Made by a program: the position numbers and the translations under genes
The notes under the pieces: model-generated
Databases searched by the model: none
Told to the model about the DNA's origin: nothing
The model's input: the letters and a program-made list of their open reading frames with translations, nothing else
In this document: positions 25,600 through 36,466 of the stretch, piece after piece
Numbering within the stretch: the first letter of the stretch is position 1
How the letters are laid out: each line of letters starts with the position of its first letter
Assembly (NCBI GenBank): GCA_964498585.1
Contig: CAZCHH010000031.1
Location: 1 to 43,751 of the forward strand
Source of the DNA: JAAYJM01 sp964498585
Lineage (GTDB): Bacteria; Bacteroidota; Ignavibacteria; Kapaibacteriales; UBA2268
Direction of reading: 5' to 3'
Length of the DNA stretch: 43,751 nt

Positions 25600-28500
25600 A
25601 TGAAAAAATTATCATTAATTTTCTTAACTTTATTTCTTTGTTATTCTTTTGGAAGCGCAAAGGAATTTAAGCGAGTAAATGAAAGTGAATTGCAATTACA
25701 AACAAAAGCATATTCCACTTTCGTTGAAAATATTGGGCAGTGGGATAACCAGGTTCGTTATCTTACTCGAACAGAAGGACTAAATGCTTGGATAACAAGC
25801 AATGGAGTCGTTTACGATTTCTTTACTTTTGTTGATGGTGTTGATGGTCCGCAAATGGAATATGACCCAAATGTTGACCCGGCGATTTTAAACACATCAA
25901 TCAAAGGACATGTGGTCAATATGAAGTTTTTGAGTAATTCAAAATCAGAATTTTCTGGAAATGGACTAAAGAAAACTTATTACAATTATTTTATTGGTAA
26001 CGACCCAAGCAAATGGGCAAGCAAAGTACCTTTATTTACTAATATAAGCGTTTCCAATGTTTTTGATGGCATTGATGCTGTTTATTATTACGAAAATACT
26101 GGCTTAAGATATGACATTATTGTTAATCCAAATGCTAATCCGGACCAAATTAAGATGCAATTTGAAGGTGCTGATGGCATCAGCATTAATGAGAAAGGTG
26201 ATTTAGTTTTCTCAACTAGTATTGGCGATAGAAGCCAATGCAAGCTATTTGCCTATCAGGAAATTAATGGTGAGAAAAAGCAGATTGAATGTTCATTTAA
26301 AATTGAAGGAAAAGACGTAGTTAGTTTCAATTTAGGAGAATATAATAAGAATTTGCCATTAATTATAGATCCGTTAATCTATGCTACTTATCTTGGTGGA
26401 AACAATTTTGATGCTGCTTACAGCTGTAATGTTAATGACGGTTTTCTCTATATTGCTGGTGGGACAATGTCTCCAGATTTTCCGGTAACTCCTGGTGCTT
26501 ACAAGACTACAATCGGTGCAAGTATGGAATGCTATATTACCAAAATGGATTATAGTGGAACTGATTTAGTGTTTTCTACTTTCTTGGGAGCAAGCAGCTA
26601 TGATATGTCTTATGGTATTGATTTTGATAGTGACGGTAATATTTATACTGCCGGATACGTTCAATCTACTGATTTCCCAACAACTCCCGGTGTGTTTGAT
26701 ACTGATAATAGCGGTTCAATGGATGCTTTCATCACAAAATTTGACCCTGAGTGTACCGAATTGATTTATTCAACATATTTCGGTGGCAGCGGCTATGATG
26801 CTGCAAATATGTGTATCGTTGCTGATGACAACACCTGCTATGTCGGCGGTTTTGCTGGTTCCAGCGATTTACCTACTACATCAATGGGAGGAATTTTACA
26901 GGCAACTTATGGCGGTGGCACTTATGATGGTTTCGTAGTAAGAATTAACGCTAATGCTACTGCAATAATAAGATGTACATACATCGGTGGCACTGGTAAT
27001 GATACTCAACAGGGTTTAGCTCTTGATAGTGATGGTTACGTTTATACTTGCGGCTGGACCGATAATGCAACTTTCCCTGTTACTGAAAATGCTTTCCAAA
27101 CTACTTATGGTGGTGTTAAAGACGGTACTCTTTGCAAATTAACTCCAGATATGTCTGCATTTGTTTATTCTACTTTTATTGGTGGAGCTGATGATGACCA
27201 ATTAAGGTTTATGGTTATAGACACAAGTAACTATTCTTATCTGGTCGGTTCAACAAAATCTACAGATTATCCTATTACTGAAGGCGCTTTACAAACAATT
27301 TTTGGTGGTGGCACCAATAATGATGGTATAATTACCAAAGTAGATTCTTCAGGAACATCTCTTGTATTTTCAACTTATATTGGAGGTCCTCTCGCAGAAA
27401 ACACTCGTTGCATTGTTTTAAACGACAATAATGAAGTATTTGCGACCGGAACAACTTCTTGGACAGATTTCCCTGTTACTCCAGATGCACAGCAAACTAC
27501 AATAGCTGGAAATACTGATGCATTTTTAATCAAATTAAATACAGATGGAACAAATTTACTTTATTCGACATTTTTCGGTGGCACCCTTGCCGATGGCGGC
27601 GGAGTTCTTGGATATGATGGCGAAGGGAATGTTTTAATGACTGCTAGCACAGTTTCTACTGACTTCCCAATAACTGAAGGTTGTTTCCAGAATTACTTCG
27701 CAGGTGGAAGCTATGATGTGATTGCAGCTAAATTTGAGATTGACCCGGATTTACCTTCTCCACTTCTATTGGCACCGCCAAACCGCACTATTTTTATTAC
27801 TACTGAACCATTACTTGAATGGAGAAGTGTTCCTGTTGCAGTTGCTTACGATATGCAGGTATCAACTGTTAGTAATTTTTCAACAACTGTAATTGACTTA
27901 TCTAGCTTGACCGATACAACTTATCAGATACCTGAACCATTAAATGAAACAACCAAATACTATTGGCATGTTAGGTCCCGCGATGCAGAAGGCAATTTAA
28001 GTAGTTGGTCAAACGCCTGGAACTTTACTACTCAAGGACCCATTGCTGCTCCTATTTTAGTATCTCCGGAAAATGAATCAATTGACCAAATTTTAAAATT
28101 AAATTGTGTTTGGAACTCAACTTTGCTAGCTACTTTATATCAATTCCAATTATCAAGCTCAGAAGATTTTTCAACTACATTATTTGATATAAATCAAGCT
28201 GGAACTACTTATTTGGTCGATGGCTTAACAATTAATTCAACTTATTACTGGAGAGTCAGGGGCTATAATGATTTTGCAACAAGTGACTGGTCTGAAGTAT
28301 GGTCATTCGAAACCGGTAATTTCACATTTGTAGGAACCGGAACAAGCTATCAGACAAGTACTACTGGTTTCACAACTCCATCGCCATACAGCAATTATTA
28401 TCAACACGGAAGAATTCAATTTATTTACCGCGCTACAGAATTAATCGATGCTGGTGCTTTCCCCGGAAATATCAAAGGATTGGCTTGGAATGTTGCAGTT

Positions 28501-31500
28501 CTTGGAACTGTTGGTCCATTATACGAAGGCCAATATACAATAAAAATGAAATTAACAAATGCAGAACTAATTAATGCTTGGGATTATGAAGATTGGACAA
28601 CAGTTTGGGAACCCGATTCTGCATTTGATGCAAAACTTGGCTGGAATATGCATGAATTTACAGAACCTTTCTATTGGGATGGTGTTTCTAACATTAGAAT
28701 TGAAACCTGCTATAACCACCCCGGTGTTACAACTACTTTCCAAAATCCATCTGTTTATTATACTCCTACAACATTTAACAGTACTGGTTACAGAACAAAT
28801 AGCACGGACAATCCAGAGCTTTGTAATATTGTTGAGCCAAATGCTCCTATAGTTGGAGTTAATCGAGCAAATACTCTATTTAATTTTGAGTTAATGCCTC
28901 TTATGCCACCAACTCCATTACAACCAGAAAATAATGCTCTTAATGTTGCTGTATTACCACTTTTTGATTGGACAGATGTTAGCAATGCTGTTAGCTATCA
29001 AATTCAAGTAGCGACAAATCCAGATTTTGAACCTACTGTAATTGATGAAACAGAAATCGAATTATCTGAGTTCCAAGTAGCAACACCTTTGGAAGAAACA
29101 ACACAATACTATTGGAGGGCTAGAGCTTATGATTCTGAAGGAAATTCAAGTTATTGGTCATACAAATGGGGATTTATTACTGAAGGTCCGATTGATGCTC
29201 CAATATTAACATCTCCAGTAAACTATTTAGAAATAGCACCTACGTCTCCAATTTACTACTGGGAAGCTGTGTTTGCTGCTACTGATTATAATCTTCAGGT
29301 TTCTGATACAGATGATTTCTCAAATCTAATTGTTGATGCAAGTATTAATACTACTTCTTATGTTTCTACAGTAGATTTAGACAATGCCACTATTTACTAT
29401 TGGAGGGTAATGGCAAACAACGAGTTCGTTAATAGCGAATGGTCTGAAGTTTGGGAATTCACTACTGGTAATTTTACTACTTATGGCACTGCAACTACAT
29501 ATTATGCTTCCGGTGGTAATCCTCCAGGTCCTTATGGAAACGTCTGGGGTGGTGTAAAAAATCAAGTGTTAATAACAAGAGACGAATTAGTTGCTGCTGG
29601 TGCTATCCCTGGTGATATTACTGCATTAGCTCTTAATGTTTTTGCTACTAATAATTGCGACCCACTTCAAAATTTTGCTATCAAATTAAAGCATACTAAT
29701 GTTAATGTACTCTCTGTTTGGGATTACGAAGGTTTCACCGATGTTTACCTACGTGATATTTATAATCCAACAGTCGGCTGGAACGTTCATGTTTTTGATA
29801 ATCCTTTTTATTGGGATGGTGGCTCAAATATTATCGTAGATTTCTGTTTCAACAATTTAACTTATTCAACAAATGCTTCAGTCTATTATTCTACAACTCC
29901 AGTAGTTCAGGATATTAGTTACTGGCAAGACGGTGAACTTACATTATGCTCTGCACCGGGTAATCCAAATCTTTTAACTACTCGTCCAAATATCAAGTTG
30001 AATAGTGAATATCAGGAATTTTTACCACCTGTCCCAGTATCACCAGAACATCTTTCACTTGGCGTTTCTGTTAGACCAACATTTACTTGGGAACCTGCTG
30101 AAAATGTTCTTGGTTATGAATTAGCTGTTTCTGAATTTCCAGATTTTTCTATTCCAGTTTTCACAGTTGACGGGATAACAAACACATATTATGAAGTACC
30201 TTTAATTGATGAATTATCAGAAACTACTGTGTATTACTGGCGACTCAGAGCTTACAATTCAATTGGAGAAGTAACTAACTGGTCATTAAGATTCAAATTT
30301 ATAACTGAAGGTCCACTTTCAACTCCAATACTAACACAACCTCTTAATGGTATGACTGAAGTTCCAACAATTCCTACTTTTAATTGGCTCGAAGTCCTTG
30401 CTGCAACTTACTATCGTCTGCAATGCTCAACTACTCCGGACTTTTCTGAGAATGTTTTAATTGATAACATTGTTAATACAAACAGCTTGACTGGTATTGG
30501 CATCCCATTATCTGCTGAATATTACTGGAGGGTAAAAGCTGGAAATCCGTTTACTGAAAGCGACTGGTCTGAAGTATGGAGCTTTATTACCGGCTCAGAT
30601 GTTACTCTTGGAGCTGGAACTACTTCAAATCTTTATTATCAATGGCCAGCAGTCTATGGAAATTATTCACAGGCAACAAAAAATCAAATTCTTTACAGAG
30701 CAGATGAAATAATGAATAGCGGTGGTCTTCCCGGACAAATATATTCAATAGCATTTAACGTTGCTAATGTGAACACCTGCGGACCACTTACTAATTTCAC
30801 TATTAAGATGAAAAATACAACTACTGACGTAATTACAACTACTTGGGATTTAAACGATTTGACTGAAGTATTCTTTACTGAATCATATCAGCCAGTAGCA
30901 GGATGGAACGTTCATGAATTCCCAACTCCTTTTGTTTGGGACGGGGTTTCAAATATCTTAGTCGATATATGTTTCAATAATTCTCCTACGGCTGCTACTC
31001 AGAATGCATCAAATTACTATACTGCAACTTCTTACAACAGTGTCAGATATTATAATGCTAATAACAATACTACATTATGCTCCAATCCGACTTCTGCTAC
31101 AGTTGTTGCTAACAGACCCAATGCACGCTTCACTTTTGGAACTGTTAATCCACTTTTAAATACTCCAGTGTTGATTGCTCCTGAACTTGCTGAAACAGGT
31201 GTTACTATTATACCTGCTTTCGATTGGAGCAATATTCTTGATGCTGACTCTTATAATATTCAGGTCTCTACTAACGCTTCTTTTAGCAACTTAGTTGTAA
31301 ATGAAACTACTACTGAATCTGATTACACTGGAAGTAATTTAAACTACTTAACTCAATACTACTGGAGAGTTAAGGCAATGAGCGAAACTAACTACAGCCG
31401 ATGGACACCAACCTGGCACTTTACTACAGAAGAAATGATTCCGCTTGCAACTCCAGTGCTTACTGCTCCAGAAAATGGCAGTTTAAATATGACTGTTGCT

Positions 31501-32892
31501 CTGAATCTTTCCTGGCTAACTGTGGAAGAAGCTACTTACTATGATATCCTTGTTTCTACCGATGCAGATTTTACAAATGTATTTCTAAATCTTGAATCTG
31601 ACTTTACAAATGTTGATATTGAAGGACTTGATTACGAAACACAATATTTCTGGAAAGTAAAAGCGCTGAATGATATTGGAAGGATGAGTGATTGGTCTGA
31701 AGTGTGGAATTTCACTACTGAACAATTAGCAGAATTTATGGATATTCAATTGAATAGCGGTTGGAATATGATTTCAAGCTACGTAATTCCTGAAGAACCA
31801 CTTATGCCAACAGTATTTGCAAATATTATTACTGATGTGAATATTGTAAAAAATGGTGCAGGCCAGATGTTTGACCCAGCTTTTAGTATTAATACTATTG
31901 GTGATTGGAATATTGACCATGGCTATCTTGTCAACGTTGACAATGACAATACTTTAACAATTACTGGTGAGAAAATTATTCCGGAAAATCATCTAATTGA
32001 ACTCTACAATGGCTGGAATTTAGCTTCATATTTAAGAGATAATGAAATGCAACCTGATTTGGCTCTTGTAAGTTTAGCAAGTTCAATTACACTTGTGAAA
32101 AACAATGTTGGTGGTCTTTATATGCCTGCTTATGGAATCAACACTTTAGGCAGTATGCAGCCCGGCGAAGGTTATTACTTCTATATGAATCAAGCTGCAG
32201 TACTTACTTATCCTGCTAATTCTTCAAGAAAGGTTATTGAACAAAACAGCTTAACTCCAAGTGCTAAACAACTTATTCCAGATTTTAAAAATACTGGGAA
32301 AAATGCTACTTTGTTATTAAATATTGATGATAGCTTTAACGGCTCTGAAATCGGTATTTTCAATTCTAATAACGAACTAATCGGCTCTGGTGCAATTCAT
32401 AACGGAATTGCTGCTATTTCTATTTGGGGTGATGATGAAATTACCCAAAATATTGATGGTGCAAAAGAATTCGAATTGTTATATGCAGTTCTGTTAAATA
32501 CAAGCACGAATAAAGCATTTAACCTTTCTCTTAATGATATTAAGGAAATTACAAATGAAGCTGAATTAGTTAATTTGGTTTACATAACAAATGCTATTTA
32601 TTTGGCTAAAGCTTCAGTGGTTGAAAATACTAATTCAAACAGTATTGCTGCTGTTCCAAATCCTGCCTCAAACTCAACAGTGTTTAATATCAACTTTGTT
32701 GATGAAACAAATGCTGAAATTCAAATTTATTCTGTTACTGGTGAATTAGTTGGTAGTATTAGCAGTAATAATTATTCTGCTGGAAGCCATAAAGTTAGCT
32801 TTGATGCAAGTAATTTATCAAATGGTATGTATAACGTTGTTCTACGTTTCGGAAATGAAATCGCAACTACCAAGATGATTATTCAAAAATAA
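25600..32892 (+). CDS. Giant secreted SBBP-repeat / FN3-like protein with T9SS sorting tail
   Basis: A 2430-aa protein. Order: signal peptide (about 1-20, ending GSAK); an N-terminal domain (about 40-260) with FVENIGQWDNQVRY and FDGIDAVYYY, typical of proteins that begin SBBP arrays; about seven SBBP beta-propeller-like repeats (about 262-710) with the recurring Y(S/A)T(Y/F)(L/F)GG, DxxGNxYTAG and DFPxTPG pattern; then fibronectin III-like repeats (YYWRVRGY, WSEVWSFxT) alternating with three ~185-aa GWNxHxFxxPFxWDG modules (about 908-1098, 1290-1467, 1667-1848); a GWNMIS/GWNLAS module (from about 2050); and a Por sorting domain (about 2350-2430, VPNPASNSTVFNI to IQK). The middle and C-terminal modules are shared with the minus-strand giant protein. 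It is probably a surface-exposed adhesin or structural protein; no catalytic motif is seen. Confidence 0.9.
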   Translation: MKKLSLIFLTLFLCYSFGSAKEFKRVNESELQLQTKAYSTFVENIGQWDNQVRYLTRTEGLNAWITSNGVVYDFFTFVDGVDGPQMEYDPNVDPAILNTSIKGHVVNMKFLSNSKSEFSGNGLKKTYYNYFIGNDPSKWASKVPLFTNISVSNVFDGIDAVYYYENTGLRYDIIVNPNANPDQIKMQFEGADGISINEKGDLVFSTSIGDRSQCKLFAYQEINGEKKQIECSFKIEGKDVVSFNLGEYNKNLPLIIDPLIYATYLGGNNFDAAYSCNVNDGFLYIAGGTMSPDFPVTPGAYKTTIGASMECYITKMDYSGTDLVFSTFLGASSYDMSYGIDFDSDGNIYTAGYVQSTDFPTTPGVFDTDNSGSMDAFITKFDPECTELIYSTYFGGSGYDAANMCIVADDNTCYVGGFAGSSDLPTTSMGGILQATYGGGTYDGFVVRINANATAIIRCTYIGGTGNDTQQGLALDSDGYVYTCGWTDNATFPVTENAFQTTYGGVKDGTLCKLTPDMSAFVYSTFIGGADDDQLRFMVIDTSNYSYLVGSTKSTDYPITEGALQTIFGGGTNNDGIITKVDSSGTSLVFSTYIGGPLAENTRCIVLNDNNEVFATGTTSWTDFPVTPDAQQTTIAGNTDAFLIKLNTDGTNLLYSTFFGGTLADGGGVLGYDGEGNVLMTASTVSTDFPITEGCFQNYFAGGSYDVIAAKFEIDPDLPSPLLLAPPNRTIFITTEPLLEWRSVPVAVAYDMQVSTVSNFSTTVIDLSSLTDTTYQIPEPLNETTKYYWHVRSRDAEGNLSSWSNAWNFTTQGPIAAPILVSPENESIDQILKLNCVWNSTLLATLYQFQLSSSEDFSTTLFDINQAGTTYLVDGLTINSTYYWRVRGYNDFATSDWSEVWSFETGNFTFVGTGTSYQTSTTGFTTPSPYSNYYQHGRIQFIYRATELIDAGAFPGNIKGLAWNVAVLGTVGPLYEGQYTIKMKLTNAELINAWDYEDWTTVWEPDSAFDAKLGWNMHEFTEPFYWDGVSNIRIETCYNHPGVTTTFQNPSVYYTPTTFNSTGYRTNSTDNPELCNIVEPNAPIVGVNRANTLFNFELMPLMPPTPLQPENNALNVAVLPLFDWTDVSNAVSYQIQVATNPDFEPTVIDETEIELSEFQVATPLEETTQYYWRARAYDSEGNSSYWSYKWGFITEGPIDAPILTSPVNYLEIAPTSPIYYWEAVFAATDYNLQVSDTDDFSNLIVDASINTTSYVSTVDLDNATIYYWRVMANNEFVNSEWSEVWEFTTGNFTTYGTATTYYASGGNPPGPYGNVWGGVKNQVLITRDELVAAGAIPGDITALALNVFATNNCDPLQNFAIKLKHTNVNVLSVWDYEGFTDVYLRDIYNPTVGWNVHVFDNPFYWDGGSNIIVDFCFNNLTYSTNASVYYSTTPVVQDISYWQDGELTLCSAPGNPNLLTTRPNIKLNSEYQEFLPPVPVSPEHLSLGVSVRPTFTWEPAENVLGYELAVSEFPDFSIPVFTVDGITNTYYEVPLIDELSETTVYYWRLRAYNSIGEVTNWSLRFKFITEGPLSTPILTQPLNGMTEVPTIPTFNWLEVLAATYYRLQCSTTPDFSENVLIDNIVNTNSLTGIGIPLSAEYYWRVKAGNPFTESDWSEVWSFITGSDVTLGAGTTSNLYYQWPAVYGNYSQATKNQILYRADEIMNSGGLPGQIYSIAFNVANVNTCGPLTNFTIKMKNTTTDVITTTWDLNDLTEVFFTESYQPVAGWNVHEFPTPFVWDGVSNILVDICFNNSPTAATQNASNYYTATSYNSVRYYNANNNTTLCSNPTSATVVANRPNARFTFGTVNPLLNTPVLIAPELAETGVTIIPAFDWSNILDADSYNIQVSTNASFSNLVVNETTTESDYTGSNLNYLTQYYWRVKAMSETNYSRWTPTWHFTTEEMIPLATPVLTAPENGSLNMTVALNLSWLTVEEATYYDILVSTDADFTNVFLNLESDFTNVDIEGLDYETQYFWKVKALNDIGRMSDWSEVWNFTTEQLAEFMDIQLNSGWNMISSYVIPEEPLMPTVFANIITDVNIVKNGAGQMFDPAFSINTIGDWNIDHGYLVNVDNDNTLTITGEKIIPENHLIELYNGWNLASYLRDNEMQPDLALVSLASSITLVKNNVGGLYMPAYGINTLGSMQPGEGYYFYMNQAAVLTYPANSSRKVIEQNSLTPSAKQLIPDFKNTGKNATLLLNIDDSFNGSEIGIFNSNNELIGSGAIHNGIAAISIWGDDEITQNIDGAKEFELLYAVLLNTSTNKAFNLSLNDIKEITNEAELVNLVYITNAIYLAKASVVENTNSNSIAAVPNPASNSTVFNINFVDETNAEIQIYSVTGELVGSISSNNYSAGSHKVSFDASNLSNGMYNVVLRFGNEIATTKMIIQK

Positions 32893-32913
32893 TCTTCTCT
32901 GATAATTAATGAA

Positions 32914-32946
32914 AAGTCCGGCACCAAAAGTGTCGGACTTTTTTTT
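32914..32946 (+). terminator. Rho-independent terminator of the 2430-aa gene
   Basis: AAGTCCGGCAC (32914-32924) pairs with GTGTCGGACTT (32930-32940), 11 bp with one G-U pair, loop 5 nt, followed by a run of T. It lies 22 bp after the stop. Confidence 0.92.
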
Positions 32947-32968
32947 ACTCTAATGTTTAGCAAGAATA

Positions 32969-33002
32969 ATTCATCCGATGACTTCACAGTCATCTGATGA
33001 AT
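32969..33002. repeat. 15-bp stem hairpin downstream of the giant gene
   Basis: ATTCATCCGATGACT (32969-32983) and AGTCATCTGATGAAT (32988-33002) form a 15-bp stem with one mismatch and a 4-nt loop. There is no T run, so this is a repeat or attenuator-like hairpin rather than a simple terminator. Confidence 0.75.
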
Positions 33003-33220
33003 AGATTCAGTAACAAAATTAGAATATAATAAAAATTAGCGGAAAAATGTAGTTTTTTATAGTGTTTTTAGCAAACCATTTATTATCAATTACTACTGAA
33101 ATTTTTCCTTAAATTTATGAATAATACAAGTTAGAACTCTTTACCATTCGATGTTTATTATTTCGTAATATATATTATTCTGAAATAAAAAAATAATAAT
33201 AAGTAAAGATATATCCACGT

Positions 33221-33271
33221 AACTCCCAAATAACTTTGATAGTTATTCTAATAATTAGAATAACACTATAA
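33221..33271. repeat. Short dispersed repeat, copy 1
   Basis: AACTCCCAAATAACTTTGAT, then AGTTATTCTAATAATTAGAA. It resembles 36467-36517 (about 80% by eye) and contains an inner palindrome TTATTCTAATAATTAGAATAA-like. Confidence 0.5.
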
Positions 33272-33788
33272 AAAGTATTATTGTTTTATAATTGTAGAGA
33301 ATAGCCATACTTGTCCTCTACAAAAAGAAATATAGTAATTACGAAAATTTGCGGCATTAGTGTTTGAAATAGCTTTTCTTCTACTTTTTAAAAATTAAAT
33401 TAACTGCTTTTTGTTTTTTAACATTAAACAATTTTATTTCAAATTTTTATAATAATTGAAATTTTTTTGAAACAAAATTCATTATTTTGGATTATTATTA
33501 TAGAAAAGAAATAATTTTAAAATTACTATAAATATAATTATAAAATTAATAAAGTTAACTCTTTTTGTTTTGTTCTGAACGCCCCATTATCCGGCATGAA
33601 TTTATATACGAGTATCTTCGAGAAATCTCTAATTTATTGGATATTATGAATTACGTAATTCTTTGCTGAAGCATAGAATTAAAAGAAATTAAAATCGGTT
33701 TTTAAATGAATTGTTCATAAGTAACAAGACAAATATCTTATGAAAAAAAACATAAATAACTTTTTATTAATTTTAAAAGGGGCAAAAA

Positions 33789-36344
33789 ATGAAAAAGATG
33801 TATATTCTAATTTTGTGTCTTTTATTTGGGATTTCTTATTTGAATTCTCAAAGTGTAAATTTAGATTCTTATAAAAACTTCCTTGAACAAAATAAGAATC
33901 TTGAATTTAATGGTTTGAATAATCTTTATCCAATAGGATTATACAAAGGTGATTTACAGCAGAGTATATCTGATATCAGGTATTACGATTTGATAAAAAA
34001 ATCAATTGGAATAACTGATTATGAGAATTCTTTACTAAAAAAGCATAATTTTTTTATTACAGAACGAAACAGTTATTCTACATTTTGGGATGGATTCAAA
34101 GACATTTATTACAAAGATTTACCACTATATATATCAACAGATGCTATTCTTCATGCTGTCCATCGTTCATACGATGCAATTTTATCTGATTTAGAACTTG
34201 CCTTTATTATTCCAAAATTAAAAGAAGTTCTACCTAAGCTTCAAATCTATACTATTACTCTTTTAAACAATTACAAAAACAATCCGATTTTAGAGCAGTC
34301 AATTAAGGATTATGATATTTATATCACTGTTGCGAGAAAACTTCTTGAAGATGAAGCCATTCAACCGATTATATCATCAAACATTAGTCAGATTGATACA
34401 ATAATGGATGCTATTAAAAAAGAGAATTTCATTGAATATCCACTTTTTTCTTCAACTTCAAAAATGCTTGATTTCAGTCAATTCACTGTTAGAGGGCATT
34501 ACACCGAGAATATTGATTTAAAAAAATATTTCAAAGCAATGATATGGTTTGGTAGAATAGAGTTATATTTAATAGCCCCAAAACCTGTTAGCGTTAACGA
34601 ACAGCAGCCGGAAGATATACGCAGACAGATTATTGATGCTATGTTTGTTTTAGAAGCAGTTGAACAAACAAATGTATTAAGTGATTTTGAAGCTATTGAC
34701 AATATTTTAAAAGCAATGGTTGGAGAATCTGATAATGTAAAGCTATGCCATTTAAGAGAATTATTAAATGAACTTAACATTACAAATATAGAAGAATTTA
34801 CTGATTTAGAAATTTGTGAAATATTTAAAGAGCGTTTATCAACCAAATCTTATGCAGAGCAAAAAATCCTCTCACAAATGCTCTGGGCTGACCCTTTTGA
34901 AGTAGAAAAAATTAAACCGGCATCAGCATTTCTTCTTTTCGGCCAAAGATTTGTTATTGATTCTTACATTACAGGAAATGTCGTATATGATAGAATTGCT
35001 GAATTACGAATGCTGCCATCGTATCTTGATGTGCTTTTTGCTCTTGGGAATAATGCTGCAATCAATTTTCTCAAAGATGAAATAGAACAATACAATTATG
35101 CACCTAATTTAGCAGCTTTAAGATTTTTAGTAGACCAAAATGATGATACTTTTTGGAATTCAACAATTTATAATAACTGGTTGCAATCTATACGAACACT
35201 TAATCCGCCCAGAGAAACAGAGCTATCTCAATACCCTTTGTTTATGCAAACAGCGGCTTGGTGGCAGCAAAAAATGACTACTCAATTGGCTTCGTGGGCT
35301 CAGCTTCGCCATGATAACCTTTTATATGCAAAACAATCTTATTCTGGTATGCCTATATGCAATTTCCCCGAAGTTTATGTTGAACCTGTACCAGCATTTT
35401 TCAAAGCTATTAGTACTTTAGCTAACAGCGCAATTGAAAAATTTAACACTTATCTCATTATTGATGATGCTCAATCATATTATGCTTACATAAAAAACAG
35501 TATTCTTGAGTATTTCAGTAATTTAGATTCTTTGTCAAATATATTAGAAAGTATTGCAACAAAAGAATTTAACAAACAAAATATTAGTTCAAGTGAAAAT
35601 AGTTTCTTACTTTCAACTTTTTCCCAACTCGGAGGCGGTTGTGTGCCTGATTCATTTCCTAATAGTTGGTATTCAAGTTTATATTATAACAAGGACCCTC
35701 AAAAAACTGATTTTATAGTTGCTGATGTGCATACTTCTCCAGCTGATGCTTCGGGAGGTATTGTTGGTTGGGTTTATCACGTTGGTACCGGAAAATTGAA
35801 TACTGCTATGATTTTAGTTGATGCTCCTGATGGCTCTAAACGCTCTTTTATCGGTCCTGTTATGAGTTTTTATCAAAATACAAGCATTAATTTTAAAAGA
35901 TATACTGACGAAGAATGGGAAGAAATTTATTTAAATTCTTCATCAACAATGAAACCGAATTTTGTAAATTTATATTTAGCAAGTGCAACAGGCGAGATAC
36001 TTTCTATTAACCAACCTTCTTTACCTCTTGGTGTTGATGACGATATAATAATTACTGATAATTGTATAAGTTTAAATAACTTTCCTAATCCTTTCATCAA
36101 TTCTACAATTATAAGCATTAATCTTAATTGTTTAACCAAATCAGCAATTGTTAATGTAAGCATTTTTAATTTAAATGGAGATTTAGTTAATAACCTGTTT
36201 AATGGTGAACTATTTAAGGGCAATTATTCTATTAGATGGGACGGATGCGATAATCAAAATAATGAAGTAAGTAAAGGAGTATACATTTACAAAGCAATAA
36301 TAAATAATGAAAATTATTCTGGAAAGATTATAAAACTTGAGTAA
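33789..36344 (+). CDS. DUF3160 family secreted protein with sorting-type tail
   Basis: An 851-aa exported protein with a signal peptide (about 1-20, ending YLNSQ). The body matches DUF3160: after an N-terminal part comes LYISTDAILHAVHRSYDAIL (about 112-131), the family hallmark, then a long helical region, AKQSYSGMP, and a C-terminal segment with VADVHTSPADASGGIVGWVY and VGPVMSFYQ-like sequence. The family has no proven biochemical function. The last ~85 residues are a FlgD-like/Por sorting-type domain (NNFPNPFINST, VSIFNLNGDLVNNL, GVYIYKAII, SGKIIKLE), implying T9SS export. It is preceded by AAAGGGG as a ribosome-binding site. Short related repeats flank the gene on both sides. Confidence 0.85.
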   Translation: MKKMYILILCLLFGISYLNSQSVNLDSYKNFLEQNKNLEFNGLNNLYPIGLYKGDLQQSISDIRYYDLIKKSIGITDYENSLLKKHNFFITERNSYSTFWDGFKDIYYKDLPLYISTDAILHAVHRSYDAILSDLELAFIIPKLKEVLPKLQIYTITLLNNYKNNPILEQSIKDYDIYITVARKLLEDEAIQPIISSNISQIDTIMDAIKKENFIEYPLFSSTSKMLDFSQFTVRGHYTENIDLKKYFKAMIWFGRIELYLIAPKPVSVNEQQPEDIRRQIIDAMFVLEAVEQTNVLSDFEAIDNILKAMVGESDNVKLCHLRELLNELNITNIEEFTDLEICEIFKERLSTKSYAEQKILSQMLWADPFEVEKIKPASAFLLFGQRFVIDSYITGNVVYDRIAELRMLPSYLDVLFALGNNAAINFLKDEIEQYNYAPNLAALRFLVDQNDDTFWNSTIYNNWLQSIRTLNPPRETELSQYPLFMQTAAWWQQKMTTQLASWAQLRHDNLLYAKQSYSGMPICNFPEVYVEPVPAFFKAISTLANSAIEKFNTYLIIDDAQSYYAYIKNSILEYFSNLDSLSNILESIATKEFNKQNISSSENSFLLSTFSQLGGGCVPDSFPNSWYSSLYYNKDPQKTDFIVADVHTSPADASGGIVGWVYHVGTGKLNTAMILVDAPDGSKRSFIGPVMSFYQNTSINFKRYTDEEWEEIYLNSSSTMKPNFVNLYLASATGEILSINQPSLPLGVDDDIIITDNCISLNNFPNPFINSTIISINLNCLTKSAIVNVSIFNLNGDLVNNLFNGELFKGNYSIRWDGCDNQNNEVSKGVYIYKAIINNENYSGKIIKLE

Positions 36345-36466
36345 TAATTAATTGAAAAATAATTATGAAACAAATATATTTAGAACTCCAGACCTTTTGT
36401 AAAAATTCATTTCGTTTTAAATATATCTTAGAAATTTCAAAAATATTGAATTGAAAAAATTATGAT

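Larger units (their letters stand above)
32893..33788. other. Long intergenic region with hairpins and decayed repeats
   Basis: 896 bp without a credible gene. It holds the terminator at 32914-32946, a strong hairpin at 32969-33002, and a repeat at 33221-33271 that recurs near 36467. A stretch at 33596-33680 (CGAGAAATCTC, then ATTACGTAATTC) resembles decayed GAGGAATCTC-type repeat DNA. AAAAGGGG lies 7 nt before the next ATG. Confidence 0.5.
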
